This document shows, in pieces, positions 18,501 through 26,958 of a stretch of 64,000 bases of DNA. The translations under genes were made by a program, and so were the position numbers. The notes beneath the pieces are model-generated. The model ran no database searches. It was given only the letters and a program-made list of their open reading frames with translations, and was not told the DNA's origin. Origin of the DNA: an uncultured Chitinophaga sp. (GTDB lineage: Bacteria; Bacteroidota; Bacteroidia; Chitinophagales; Chitinophagaceae); assembly GCF_902168175.1 (NCBI RefSeq), contig NZ_CABHOU010000099.1:1-64000 (forward strand). The letters run 5' to 3'. Each line of letters begins with the position of its first letter. Within the stretch, counting starts at the first letter, position 1.

Positions 18501-19558
18501 ATGGCGTGCAGAACACCGGTTATGGTATCGGGCTCGCCTTATCGCGTAATATCGTGGAGCAGCACAAGGGTACTTTGACCGTAGAAAGTGATCCATCCAC
18601 CCCAGATAAAGAAGGAAAAACTTGTTTTACAGTGACACTGCTTCCGGGCAGTAAACATTTCGAAAACACGCAGCATGTGGTGGGGCAAACTTTGGTAGCA
18701 ACAAACGTAGCGTACGAACCGGCAGTCAATATCGACCACTCATCTGCCTTAACCACTACACCTGCCGCCGCAGATACGCCCCAGCCCTTTACCATTCATA
18801 TTGTAGAAGATAACCCGGAACTGCGCGCGCTGCTGCGCCAGGTGTTTCAGGAACAATACCAGGTGCTGGAAAGTGAGAACGGGGCAGATGGTTTGGCACT
18901 GGCTACCGAACAAATTCCTGACCTCGTCATCAGTGATGTGATGATGCCCGGCATGGACGGCCTGCAGTTTTGCCAGGCGTTAAAAACAGATGAACGTACC
19001 AGCCATATTCCCGTAGTGCTGCTCACCGCCAAAAGCTCCCAGGCCGACCAGGTGAGCGGACTGGAAACGGGTGCAGATCTTTACCTGACCAAACCCTTTA
19101 GCGCTAAAGTACTGTCACTGAACGTACGCAACCTGCTAAGCTCCCGCGAAAAAATGCGCGAACGCTTTAGCCGCCAGTTGCAAACAGAAGCGGAACCTAT
19201 AGCACCCGCCGCAATATCGCCCAACAGCATCGATACCGCCTTCCTCGAAAAAGTAATCGCACTGGTGGAAGAACATATGGACGACCCTGACTTTGGGGTG
19301 GATATGTTATCGAAAAAGGTAGCCATGAGCCAACCGGTTTTGTACAAGAAACTGAAGGCGGTTTCAAATATGTCGGTGAACGATTTTATTAAATCGCTGC
19401 GGCTTAAAAAGGCGGCGGAACTGATCCGTACCCGGCAGCATACGGTATACCAGGTGGCTTACATGGTAGGGTACAACGACCGCAAGTATTTCAGTAAAGA
19501 GTTTAAAAAGCAGTTCGGCAAAACGCCCACAGAGTTTGCCGGAGAGCCTGAATTATAA
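15560..19558 (+). CDS. Hybrid two-component system regulator (HTCS) of the utilisation locus
   Basis: A single-chain sensor and transcription factor controlling the adjacent PUL. A signal peptide (1-22) is followed by two seven-bladed two-component propellers with repeated LWxGTxxGL motifs (about 25-660), a Y_Y_Y domain (about 690-765), one membrane helix (about 768-792), HisKA with His 813, HATPase_c (LLGNAFKFTP, DNGRGI, GYGIGLAL), a receiver with phospho-acceptor D1126 in ISDVMMPGMDG, and a C-terminal AraC HTH (about 1230-1330). The H box reads HEIRTHLTLL, with His 818 in place of the usual Pro. The gene is divergent from susC and followed by the PL8 lyase; a product disaccharide is the likely ligand. 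Confidence 0.96.
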   Translation: MISRCLIMLCVLIATALPKSSGQPVNFQRLTVENGLSHNAVLSITQDHQGFLWYGTRYGLNRYDGRRFKIYHHSPDDSTSIPDNQVMSLYVDEHQVLWVGTSSGLAKYDPVTDRFERITLHEGRQTNINFIFEDSKGRRWSGANNGLYMQDADSLHSFYPPQIAGWVVRCIYEDKTGNIWIGTNTGLCKMNASGIQTFRHNPGDAASLSMDFITAINGDRFGRLWIGTQTGGINIYDATTGKFSRLAQPAIVNNIVRRIMQDKNGHMWIATQEGLSIINPADMKQTAYQHEPGDENSLSQNSIHSLFEDNNGSIWLGTYFGGVNAVHPYATAFKIWPHGSKDNGLSNNVVSKILEDSQHNLWIGTEGGGLNHFNRQTGRFTYYKHNPANPSGLGSNLVKMVYEDKDHHIWVGTHGGGLNLLLPDGSFKRLLYSAADPASFSREVTSIMEDAEGRFWIGTSERLFILHRYGTELRAEKDSASGFIAARRSIRYMFQDSRRRMFIGTISGLFLYEGDSLRMLQPGYINAVQEDSQHNIWVSIYYGGMVKYSPDLQQSVQYNEKDGLPNSNILGLLEDDEHKLWVSTDNGLVKFDPARNTFQVYTTSDGIASNVFNYNSFLKDSNGELFFGGYNGITSFYPKQITVNAKPAPIRFTGLRLFNNPVAIGGEDGLLEKDIAFTKALRLRHDQEVFTLEFALLNYIKSNKNRFAYRLEGADRDWIETDNPAVTYTNLSSGNYAFWVKGANNDGTWSEPVSMEITILPPFWRTWWAYGLYVLLIVLLFFLITRFFFLRALLRKEEELHQVKLNFFTHVSHEIRTHLTLLMAPVEKMMDTLKKDDPLQSSLLQLRNNADRLLKLVSELMDFRKAETHHLKLHVQEQDLIPFLDHIYSSYRQQSLDRNISISFTQDTEQARLYFDREQLEKVFFNLLGNAFKFTPDGGRIQLHVTQARNSFVITVTDNGRGIAPEYLNNLFTNYFQVQDHGVQNTGYGIGLALSRNIVEQHKGTLTVESDPSTPDKEGKTCFTVTLLPGSKHFENTQHVVGQTLVATNVAYEPAVNIDHSSALTTTPAAADTPQPFTIHIVEDNPELRALLRQVFQEQYQVLESENGADGLALATEQIPDLVISDVMMPGMDGLQFCQALKTDERTSHIPVVLLTAKSSQADQVSGLETGADLYLTKPFSAKVLSLNVRNLLSSREKMRERFSRQLQTEAEPIAPAAISPNSIDTAFLEKVIALVEEHMDDPDFGVDMLSKKVAMSQPVLYKKLKAVSNMSVNDFIKSLRLKKAAELIRTRQHTVYQVAYMVGYNDRKYFSKEFKKQFGKTPTEFAGEPEL

Positions 19559-19610
19559 TATTCTCCCCTTTTACTTATAAAAACCACCCTGCCTGGTAAG
19601 CGCCACCGTT

Positions 19611-19618
19611 TAGATTTG
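19611..19618 (+). promoter_or_regulatory. -7 box of the PL8 lyase gene (TAGATTTG)
   Basis: A perfect TAnnTTTG match 27 bp before ATG 19645. It implies a transcription start near 19624, which rules out the upstream GTG/TTG codons and supports the chosen start. Confidence 0.5.
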
Positions 19619-19644
19619 TGGTGATAGTATTTAAGTACACAGTT

Positions 19645-21729
19645 ATGAAGAAACGACTATTACTTTTTATAACGCCCCTTCTCATTTCACTGGGAGCGAT
19701 GGCGCAGGCCGAGTATACGATCATTAAAGACCGCATCCGGTCGGAACTGATCGGTAAAGCCACGAATACCGCCCGGTTAGACAACCAGGTAAAAGCCAAC
19801 CTGGGCACACTACAGCCTAATGGCGCCTGGCCCGACGTGCCCTATGCCTATGACGCTAAAAAATACCTGGCGGAAGAACACCTTCACCGGGTAAAGAGCT
19901 TTGTACAGGCGTACGTAAACCCGGCCAGCAGTTGGCACCATAAACCGGCCCTGCTCACGGCTATCATTAATGCCCTTAATTACTGGGAAATCACCGATCC
20001 CAAAAGCTGGAACTGGTATCATAACGAGATATCCAACCCACAGATTACGGGAGAAATTCTGATCATGATGGAACATGAGCAGTTACCCAAACCACTGCGC
20101 GACAGTCTGCTGGTTAAAATGAATCGTGGCAACCCGGCTAAATGGACTGGCGCTAACAAAATGGATATCGCCACGCACTTCATGTACCGCGCCTGCCTGA
20201 CCGGCAACGATTCGCTGATGCGGTACAGTGTGGACGAAATCTTTTTCCCAATCCGCCTTACTACCGAAGAAGGGATACAGCACGACCTCTCGTTTCAGCA
20301 ACATGGTGCGCAGCTGTACATATACGGTTATGGCGCAGTGTTCGTGGAAGGCGAAACCAAAATAGCATACTACCTGCACGGTACCTCCTACGCCCTGTCC
20401 GGCAACAAGCTCGACATCTTCAGCAACTTCGTCCGCAAAGCCTTCGTGAAAGTAATGCGTGGCCGGTACATCGACTTCGGTGTGAACGGTCGTAGCATCA
20501 GCCGCGTAAACCATCTTTCGCCAGGCATCACTGCTCATCTCGAAAAACTACGGCTGCTGGATAAAACACATGCTGAAGAATACGAGCAGGTTATACAGCG
20601 GTTACAAAACAAACAACCTGCCTCCTACGCTATTACGCCGGAACACACGCACTACTGGCGCTCGGATTACAGCATCCATCACCGGCCGGGCTATTTCTTC
20701 GGACTGCACATCGCATCCTCCCGAACGGCCAAACAGGAAAACGGCAACGGCGAAAACCTGAAAGGGTATTACCTATCCGACGGCGCAACTAACATTGCAG
20801 TGAACGGTAACGAATACTTTAATATTCCACCGGTATGGAACTGGAGCAGGATACCCGGCACCACGGTTCCCTACATCACCCAAATACCGCTTCGTAAATC
20901 ATGGGGCTTTAATATGGGCGCTACAGCTTTCTGCGGTGGTGTGTCGGACTCCCTGTACGGCGCATCTGCCATGATGCTGAACGAATACAATACCGTGGCC
21001 CGCAAAGCCTGGTTCTTCTTCGACAAAGAAGTGGTGTGCCTCGGCGCAGGTATCACCGCTACCGATACAGCAGCCATCAACACCACCGTTAACCAATGCC
21101 TGCTGGAAGGTAAAGTAACGGCAAACATTAACGGTACAACCAGCACGGTGGACAATGGTACTTATCAATACAACAACTTAAAATGGATCACGCATAACGG
21201 TGTAAGTTATTACTTCCCTGCAGCTGGCAATATTCACCTCAGCACACAGCCGCAAAGTGGTACCTGGAAAAGTATTAATAACGACGGGCCAGCAGCATTA
21301 CAAACAATGAACGTATTCCAGCTGTGGTTCGATCATGGTGTAAAACCCTCCGATGGAACCTACGTGTATTATGTTATTCCTGGCCAGGACATGAAAAAGT
21401 ACGATGCCGGTGCGGTACGCATTATGCAGAACGATGCGGACGTGCAGGCGGTGTATCATAAGGGATTAAAAGTGTGGCAGCTGGTATTTTACAAAGCAGG
21501 CAACTTTAGTAAAGAGGGCATCAGTATTGGTGTAGATAAACCTTGTGTGATAATGATCAGGCAAACATCCAATAAACTTGCGAGTCTTTCAGTAGCCGAT
21601 CCGGCACAACAGCAGCAACAGGTAAATGTATCGTTGCAAATAGGTAATAATAAAGCACAGCAGCTTACCTGCGAACTGCCTTCCGGCGCTTATGCGGGCG
21701 CTACGGCAAAGTATAACATCCACCTGTAA
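19645..21729 (+). CDS. Polysaccharide lyase family 8 (chondroitin AC/hyaluronate lyase type)
   Basis: A secreted beta-eliminating lyase of 694 aa with signal peptide 1-20. The (alpha/alpha)6 domain carries the family catalytic set: N171 (TGANKMD), H220 (FQQHGAQLY), Y229 (YGYG), and two Arg four residues apart in GRSISR near 284-288. The Asn-His-Tyr-Arg-Arg spacing closely matches Pedobacter chondroitinase AC, on my recollection of that enzyme. The C-terminal half is the beta-sandwich lyase domain. Products would be 4,5-unsaturated disaccharides for the GH88 of the same locus. Xanthan lyases share the family, so the substrate is likely but not certain. The upstream TAGATTTG promoter sets the start. 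Confidence 0.92.
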   Translation: MKKRLLLFITPLLISLGAMAQAEYTIIKDRIRSELIGKATNTARLDNQVKANLGTLQPNGAWPDVPYAYDAKKYLAEEHLHRVKSFVQAYVNPASSWHHKPALLTAIINALNYWEITDPKSWNWYHNEISNPQITGEILIMMEHEQLPKPLRDSLLVKMNRGNPAKWTGANKMDIATHFMYRACLTGNDSLMRYSVDEIFFPIRLTTEEGIQHDLSFQQHGAQLYIYGYGAVFVEGETKIAYYLHGTSYALSGNKLDIFSNFVRKAFVKVMRGRYIDFGVNGRSISRVNHLSPGITAHLEKLRLLDKTHAEEYEQVIQRLQNKQPASYAITPEHTHYWRSDYSIHHRPGYFFGLHIASSRTAKQENGNGENLKGYYLSDGATNIAVNGNEYFNIPPVWNWSRIPGTTVPYITQIPLRKSWGFNMGATAFCGGVSDSLYGASAMMLNEYNTVARKAWFFFDKEVVCLGAGITATDTAAINTTVNQCLLEGKVTANINGTTSTVDNGTYQYNNLKWITHNGVSYYFPAAGNIHLSTQPQSGTWKSINNDGPAALQTMNVFQLWFDHGVKPSDGTYVYYVIPGQDMKKYDAGAVRIMQNDADVQAVYHKGLKVWQLVFYKAGNFSKEGISIGVDKPCVIMIRQTSNKLASLSVADPAQQQQQVNVSLQIGNNKAQQLTCELPSGAYAGATAKYNIHL

Positions 21730-21749
21730 ACAGTATCCGACGAAATTAA

Positions 21750-21790
21750 AAAGGGCTGACCATTCATTTTTTTGGTCAGCCCTCTTTATT
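21750..21790. terminator. Bidirectional terminator after PL8 and the ThuA fusion operon
   Basis: Stem GGGCTGACC (21753-21761) pairs with GGTCAGCCC (21774-21782), flanked by A-rich sequence on the left and CTTTATT on the right, between convergent genes. Confidence 0.85.
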
Positions 21791-21804
21791 AAAATCTGAA
21801 ACTA

Positions 21805-24800
21805 TTACTTCGAGATCAGTTTGAATGTGTGGATCAGCACGGCTGATTTCACATCTGCGTTTTGCGCTTTAAGAACAAAGTATAGGTTGCGGCGATTATT
21901 GCCCGCGATAGCTGTAAAGTTAATGCTGGCGGTATTTAGTTTACCACCTGCTGCGCCCGGGCCCAATACCACTTCGCCCAGCTTTTGACCAGTCGGGCTA
22001 TCGAGATACACTTCGGCAACATAACCGGCAGTCATGGCCGAATCCTGCACCGCGTAGTTAATTTCAACACCGTTCACTTCTGCCAGGTCGAGGTCTTTGT
22101 ACGACACCCAGCCGTTTTGAGTAGGCAGTACATAACGTTTACCATCCAGTTCAAAACTGGCTACGCCATCGGCGGCATCGTACCTCGCTGCTGCGATGAT
22201 CGGGTTACGCAGTTCGATGTTGGCCGTGCCTGTGATGGGACGAATACCGGCGCCACCTTTATCGGTGTAGCTGGCTAACAGGTAAAACACGCCTTTCTCT
22301 TTCCACTCGCTGCCCGCCAGCGGATCTACGCTGCCGGTGAGTGGTAACGAAGGAGCCTGTTGCACACCGCCTGCCAGTGACAGTACCCATTCTGCTATCT
22401 GTTTCGCTTCGCCTTTGGTGATAGTGGGGTGGGCAGACATGGCTGTTTCGCCCCAAACACCACCACCGCCTTTAATGATCTTATCGGCCAGGTAGTCGGA
22501 TGCTTTTGCATCGCCTTTATATTTCTCTGCCACCTGTTTGAAGGAGGGGCCTATCGACTTTTCATCTACCTTATGGCAAGACTTACAATCGCCGCTTTCC
22601 ACCATATTTTTACCGGCAATAGCACCGGAAATAACCTGGTGACCTTGTGGCATGCCGGCTTTATCTCTCCCCTCCATATACATCGTTTTGATGTAGATGT
22701 TAGCAGCATCGAGTGTACCACTGGCGGAATTACCATCTTCTTTATCGTTGATGCTTACGGAGTAATTCACTTTTTTACCCGGGAAGTAGAACATGCTGTT
22801 ACCAGTAATGTTCACTTTTACTTCCGGTGTTTCGTTGCCTGCGTAAACTGATATCATGTTACTTTGTGTGTGTGCGCCTTTATCGTCGTACACATCTACA
22901 GATACCAGGTATTCGCCACCCTGTGAATAGGTAAACTCAGCTTCCGGTTCTTTCGTTTCTTTCTTATTACCGTTACCGAAGTTCCATATATAAGTAAGCG
23001 GATCTCCATCACTGTCTTTAGAACCTTTGGCGCTTGCTTTCATTTTAAAGGGCAGGCCGCCGGTTATTTTATCAACGCTTAATTTAGCTACCGGTGCGCG
23101 GTTGCCGCCGTTGTAATCGATACGTACCAGGGCAGCATCGGGGTTCTTGGAGAACCAGCCATTACCGTATTCCAATACATATAAACGACCATCGGGCCCC
23201 ATTTCCATATCGATAGGTGCATTAAACTTCGTGGATGGCATAAAACGTTCCATCTTGGAAAAGTTTCCGTCCTTATCCATGGTTACGGCCATTATCCAGC
23301 CGCGTATCCAGTCGTAGATAAACAGTTTGCCGTTGTAATAGTCGGGCAAACGTGTTGCTTCGGGATACATATCGCTGTAATAAACAGGGCCTGTTTGGGC
23401 GTTGCGGCCACCTGCGCCTACTATTGGAAACTCGTCCGATTTACCGTAAGGGTACCAGATGAATGCAGGTTGCGCTGGAGGCAGATCTTTTAAACCGGTA
23501 TTATTACGGGATGTGTTCACTGGCTTGGCAGGGTCCCATTCAGGACCGCTTTCACCGGTTTCGTAATTGTACTGGCGATAAGATTTGTTGTTGGCGATAA
23601 ACATTGGATAACCGAAAAAGCCGGGTGCTTTTGCCTGGTTCACTTCATCGTAACCACGCGGGCCACGTTCGGCAATATCATTGGCTGCATCCGGACCTAC
23701 TTCGCCCCAATACAGGTAACCGGTTTTCTGGTCTACTGAAATACGGTAAGGGTTACGTGTACCCATGGCGTAAATTTCAGGTTTAGTATTGGCAGTGCCT
23801 TTTTTAAACAGGTTACCATCCGGTATTTCATACGAGCCATCTTCTTTTACCTTGATGCGAATAATCTTACCGCGAAGATCATTCGTATTCGCAGAAGTAC
23901 GACGGCCATCATACTGCAGGTGACCGGGACGATCATCTGTAGGGCCAAATCCTTTACTGGTATAAGGTTGATTAGGTTCATCGAACGGTGTGGTGTTATC
24001 ACCGGAAGAGAGGTATAACAAACCACCGGGACCAAATGCAATAGAACCACCGGTATGGCAGCATATCTGGCGCTGGGAGTAAAACTGCAATATCACTTTC
24101 TCTGATTCCAGGTTCAGCCTGTTGTCTTCGAACTTAAAGCGGGAAAGCCTGTTCACCGAAGTATCTGCTGGTGAGTAGAATACGAATACGTAGTGGTTAT
24201 CCTTAAAATTAGGATCGGCCGCAATGCCTAACACACCTTCTTCCGCATTCACGCCTTCTACACTTGTTTTATGGTATACGTTCAGGAAACCTACCTGCGA
24301 TAACGACTTGGAGGTATTGTTGTAAAACAGGATCTCACCACGGCGCTGGGCAATCAGGATGTCCAGGTTAGGCAGGATGGTCATTTCGGTGGGTTCAAAG
24401 AACTCGCCGCCCGCCAGTACCTGTTTGGTAAAACGGTCTTCCTCCGGTACGCGTATCGCTTTTGCTTTAGAATAATCCAGCACCGGATTATCACCTATTG
24501 CATATTTAATACCGCCGAGAATATGTTTCAGAAAATTGGCTTCGGTGTAAGATTCTTCTGTATGTCCTAAACCGGTATAGAATGCACGGCCGCCATCGAA
24601 GTTGTGGTACCAACTGATGGGATGATCGCCGTTCATATTACCGCCGGTATAACTTTTCTCATCCAGCGTCATGAGTACCTTGGTATTCTTGTTCAGCTTT
24701 TTGTAGTTATACCATTCGTCGGTACGTTCCCATACATCAGGCAGTTCGCTTGTAGCAGGAAAATCTTTCAACACTACATTTACTTTTGCCTTGTGTACAC

Positions 24801-25233
24801 CGGGAGGATGACTCTCGAACCAGCCACCGGCCAGTTCGCCATACCAACCCCAGTCGTACTCTGTATCGGCAGCGGCATGAATGCCTACATAACCGCCACC
24901 TGCCTGGATGTAACGCTGAAAATCAGCTTCCTGGAAGTTGTTGAGCACATCGCCGGTGGTGTTTAAGAAGATAACGGCGGAGTATTGCTGTAACGAGTCT
25001 TCGGTAAACTTAGCCGCATTCTCTGTTGTATCCACAATAAAGCCATTGTCGGCGCCCAGTTTCTGCAACGCCTTTATTCCCGCAGGAATGGCCGCATGGC
25101 GAAAGCCTGCGGTTTTGGTAAATACCAGTACTCTGGGTTTGCCTTCGCGTGTTTTCTTACAACCTGCGAAAAAGGCAGTTAAGCCAGCCAGCATTACCAG
25201 GAAAACGAAACTTCGTATCCTCATAACGTTCAT
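21805..25233 (-). CDS. ThuA - sugar dehydrogenase (GSDH) - PKD - cytochrome c fusion lipoprotein
   Basis: A very large envelope protein of 1142 aa (start M1 or M4 at 25224). SPII Cys lies in FFAGCKK. Domains in order: ThuA (about 33-265, KTAGFRH, HAAADTEYDWGWYG), a six-bladed PQQ/sorbosone-type dehydrogenase propeller (about 270-715, with QICCHTGGSIAFGPGG and MGTRNPYRIS), a PKD domain (about 720-800), class I cytochrome c with haem motif C883-K-S-C886-H887 and a likely Met ligand in ETAMSAHP, then a C-terminal CBM6-like beta domain (about 1000-1142). It is likely to oxidise a sugar and pass electrons to its own haem. It is the last gene of a seven-gene operon. Confidence 0.9.
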   Translation of the reverse strand: MNVMRIRSFVFLVMLAGLTAFFAGCKKTREGKPRVLVFTKTAGFRHAAIPAGIKALQKLGADNGFIVDTTENAAKFTEDSLQQYSAVIFLNTTGDVLNNFQEADFQRYIQAGGGYVGIHAAADTEYDWGWYGELAGGWFESHPPGVHKAKVNVVLKDFPATSELPDVWERTDEWYNYKKLNKNTKVLMTLDEKSYTGGNMNGDHPISWYHNFDGGRAFYTGLGHTEESYTEANFLKHILGGIKYAIGDNPVLDYSKAKAIRVPEEDRFTKQVLAGGEFFEPTEMTILPNLDILIAQRRGEILFYNNTSKSLSQVGFLNVYHKTSVEGVNAEEGVLGIAADPNFKDNHYVFVFYSPADTSVNRLSRFKFEDNRLNLESEKVILQFYSQRQICCHTGGSIAFGPGGLLYLSSGDNTTPFDEPNQPYTSKGFGPTDDRPGHLQYDGRRTSANTNDLRGKIIRIKVKEDGSYEIPDGNLFKKGTANTKPEIYAMGTRNPYRISVDQKTGYLYWGEVGPDAANDIAERGPRGYDEVNQAKAPGFFGYPMFIANNKSYRQYNYETGESGPEWDPAKPVNTSRNNTGLKDLPPAQPAFIWYPYGKSDEFPIVGAGGRNAQTGPVYYSDMYPEATRLPDYYNGKLFIYDWIRGWIMAVTMDKDGNFSKMERFMPSTKFNAPIDMEMGPDGRLYVLEYGNGWFSKNPDAALVRIDYNGGNRAPVAKLSVDKITGGLPFKMKASAKGSKDSDGDPLTYIWNFGNGNKKETKEPEAEFTYSQGGEYLVSVDVYDDKGAHTQSNMISVYAGNETPEVKVNITGNSMFYFPGKKVNYSVSINDKEDGNSASGTLDAANIYIKTMYMEGRDKAGMPQGHQVISGAIAGKNMVESGDCKSCHKVDEKSIGPSFKQVAEKYKGDAKASDYLADKIIKGGGGVWGETAMSAHPTITKGEAKQIAEWVLSLAGGVQQAPSLPLTGSVDPLAGSEWKEKGVFYLLASYTDKGGAGIRPITGTANIELRNPIIAAARYDAADGVASFELDGKRYVLPTQNGWVSYKDLDLAEVNGVEINYAVQDSAMTAGYVAEVYLDSPTGQKLGEVVLGPGAAGGKLNTASINFTAIAGNNRRNLYFVLKAQNADVKSAVLIHTFKLISK

Positions 25234-25247
25234 TAGATTTTAGTGAG

Positions 25248-25988
25248 TTATTTTTTCTTCGGGAACTTCTTGCCCATTGCATATTGAATACCGCCCAACA
25301 AATGTTTGAGGAAGTTGGGCTCTTCGTACGAAGCTTTTGTATGACCGAGTTCGGTGTAGAAAGTTCTGCCCCCATCAAATTCGCGGTACCAGCTCATAGG
25401 ATGATCATCGCCGTTTTTACCACCTTTGTAAGTGCTTTCATCTATTTTGATCAGCACATTAAGGCCGGGAACGATGCTCTTGAAATTGTACCATTCATCT
25501 TTACGCACCCAGTCGTCAGACAGGTGTTTGGTGGAGGGATGATCGTGGTTGACTACTTTTAACGTGGCTGTTTGCTGCTCGGGGTGACTAAGAAAATAAG
25601 CGCCTACCAGCTGGTTGTACCATGGCCAGTCGTACTCGGTATCGGTAGCAGCGTGCACTCCTACAAAACTGCCGCCTTTACGGATGTATTTCTCCATGGC
25701 CGCCTGCTGCGCTGCATTGAATATATCGCCGGTGGTGCTTAAAAAAACGATGGTAGTGTATTGTTTCAGGTTTTCATCAGTGAATTTAGTGGCATCCTCC
25801 GTTGTATCTACTGAAAACCCGTTTTCGGCACCCAGCTTTAACATAGCCAGTTTACCTACAGGTATTGCATCGTGCCGGAAGCCTGCTGTTTTAGAAAATA
25901 CAAGTACTTTGGGTTTTGCTTTTTTCTTTGCACTTGCCACACTAAACAGGGCCGTAACGGCTAACAACAGGAGCGTGAATTTTCTCAT
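25248..25988 (-). CDS. ThuA-domain protein (trehalose-utilisation family)
   Basis: An exported 246-aa single-domain ThuA protein with signal peptide 1-20 (ending VASA). The type I glutamine-amidotransferase-like fold shows in VLVFSKTAGFRHDAIPVG (about 29-46), VFLSTTGDIF, GVHAATDTEYDWPWYNQLVG and GGRTFYTELGHT. It closely resembles the N-terminal domain of the fusion protein encoded 14 bp downstream, pointing to local duplication. ThuA homologues in rhizobia take part in making 3-keto-trehalose. The C-terminus is short and basic (KKFPKKK). Confidence 0.9.
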   Translation of the reverse strand: MRKFTLLLLAVTALFSVASAKKKAKPKVLVFSKTAGFRHDAIPVGKLAMLKLGAENGFSVDTTEDATKFTDENLKQYTTIVFLSTTGDIFNAAQQAAMEKYIRKGGSFVGVHAATDTEYDWPWYNQLVGAYFLSHPEQQTATLKVVNHDHPSTKHLSDDWVRKDEWYNFKSIVPGLNVLIKIDESTYKGGKNGDDHPMSWYREFDGGRTFYTELGHTKASYEEPNFLKHLLGGIQYAMGKKFPKKK

Positions 25989-26101
25989 GATAGCGTTCTA
26001 TTGATAAAATAAAAAGGAAAGATCTTTAAAAACGTGTCCCCTGGGGAGTTGAATATTCCGCAGAGGACACGATAGCATTTACTACACTTAAAATTATATT
26101 A

Positions 26102-26824
26102 TTACAGCACGCGGATTTTCAGGTTGCGGTACCATACTTTATCGCCATGGTCCTGCAGTGCAATTTTACCTTTTGCGTATTCGCCAAAACCTTTCCAGGT
26201 TTTGAACTTGCTGTTATTGAGCAGTTCCTGCCACTCAGGAGTCCCCATCGTGGTTTCGGCAGTTTTTTTACCGTTCAGGTACATGGTCAGTTTACCATTG
26301 TTTTTTATGAGTTTTGCTACGTTCCACTCACCTACAGGCTTAGCATAAGAACCAGGAGCAGCGATCATGTCGTACAGCTCACCGGAGTTGTGCTTTTTGT
26401 TCTTTCCGTCGGGGTGGCCGGCATCGTCGATCACCTGCATTTCCGGGCCGGTAGAATAAGTAGCGTGGTACTTAGGGTCTTCGTTAACACCGAATATTAA
26501 ACCGCTGTTGCCGTTCGGAGAAATTTTCCACTCGTACACCAGTTCGTAGTTTTCGTAGTCGCCATCGGTAACCAGGTCGCCACTGGCGGCGCCGTCTTTT
26601 TTAGCGTCTGTATCCAGGAACAGGGCGCCGTCCTGTACTTTCCAGGCGTTGGTGCTGCCGGGTTTAACATGGTACTGGTGCCAGCCATTGAGGGTTTTAC
26701 CGTCGAAAAGAAGCGTCCAGCCTTCTTTCTTTTCTTTTTTGCTTAAGCCAGTTCCGGTTTGGGCTATCGCGCAGGAGCTTATCATAACACAAGCCGCCAT
26801 TGCAGAAAAAACAATACGTTTCAT
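26102..26824 (-). CDS. DUF1080 / 3-keto-disaccharide hydrolase-family protein
   Basis: A secreted 240-aa concanavalin-like beta-sandwich protein of the DUF1080 family. The signal peptide ends near residue 21. Family motifs are WTLLFDGKTLNGWHQY (about 36-51), NSGLIFGVNEDP, GPEMQVIDD and WNVAKLI. Some members hydrolyse 3-keto-glycosides, cleaving glycosidic bonds after oxidation at C3. That role fits the oxidoreductase, isomerase and dehydrogenase genes in this operon. 113 bp separate it from the next gene. Confidence 0.9.
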   Translation of the reverse strand: MKRIVFSAMAACVMISSCAIAQTGTGLSKKEKKEGWTLLFDGKTLNGWHQYHVKPGSTNAWKVQDGALFLDTDAKKDGAASGDLVTDGDYENYELVYEWKISPNGNSGLIFGVNEDPKYHATYSTGPEMQVIDDAGHPDGKNKKHNSGELYDMIAAPGSYAKPVGEWNVAKLIKNNGKLTMYLNGKKTAETTMGTPEWQELLNNSKFKTWKGFGEYAKGKIALQDHGDKVWYRNLKIRVL

Positions 26825-26958
26825 AAGAGATTTTGCTTTAGTACTTCTATTAATTTCGATTCGAAAGGAGGGAATACACTTCCCTTATATCTGCTCAAAA
26901 GGCGGTTCGTCCTCCTGCTCAGCTATGTAACCATGACGCGTATCTGATATCGGCCGGA

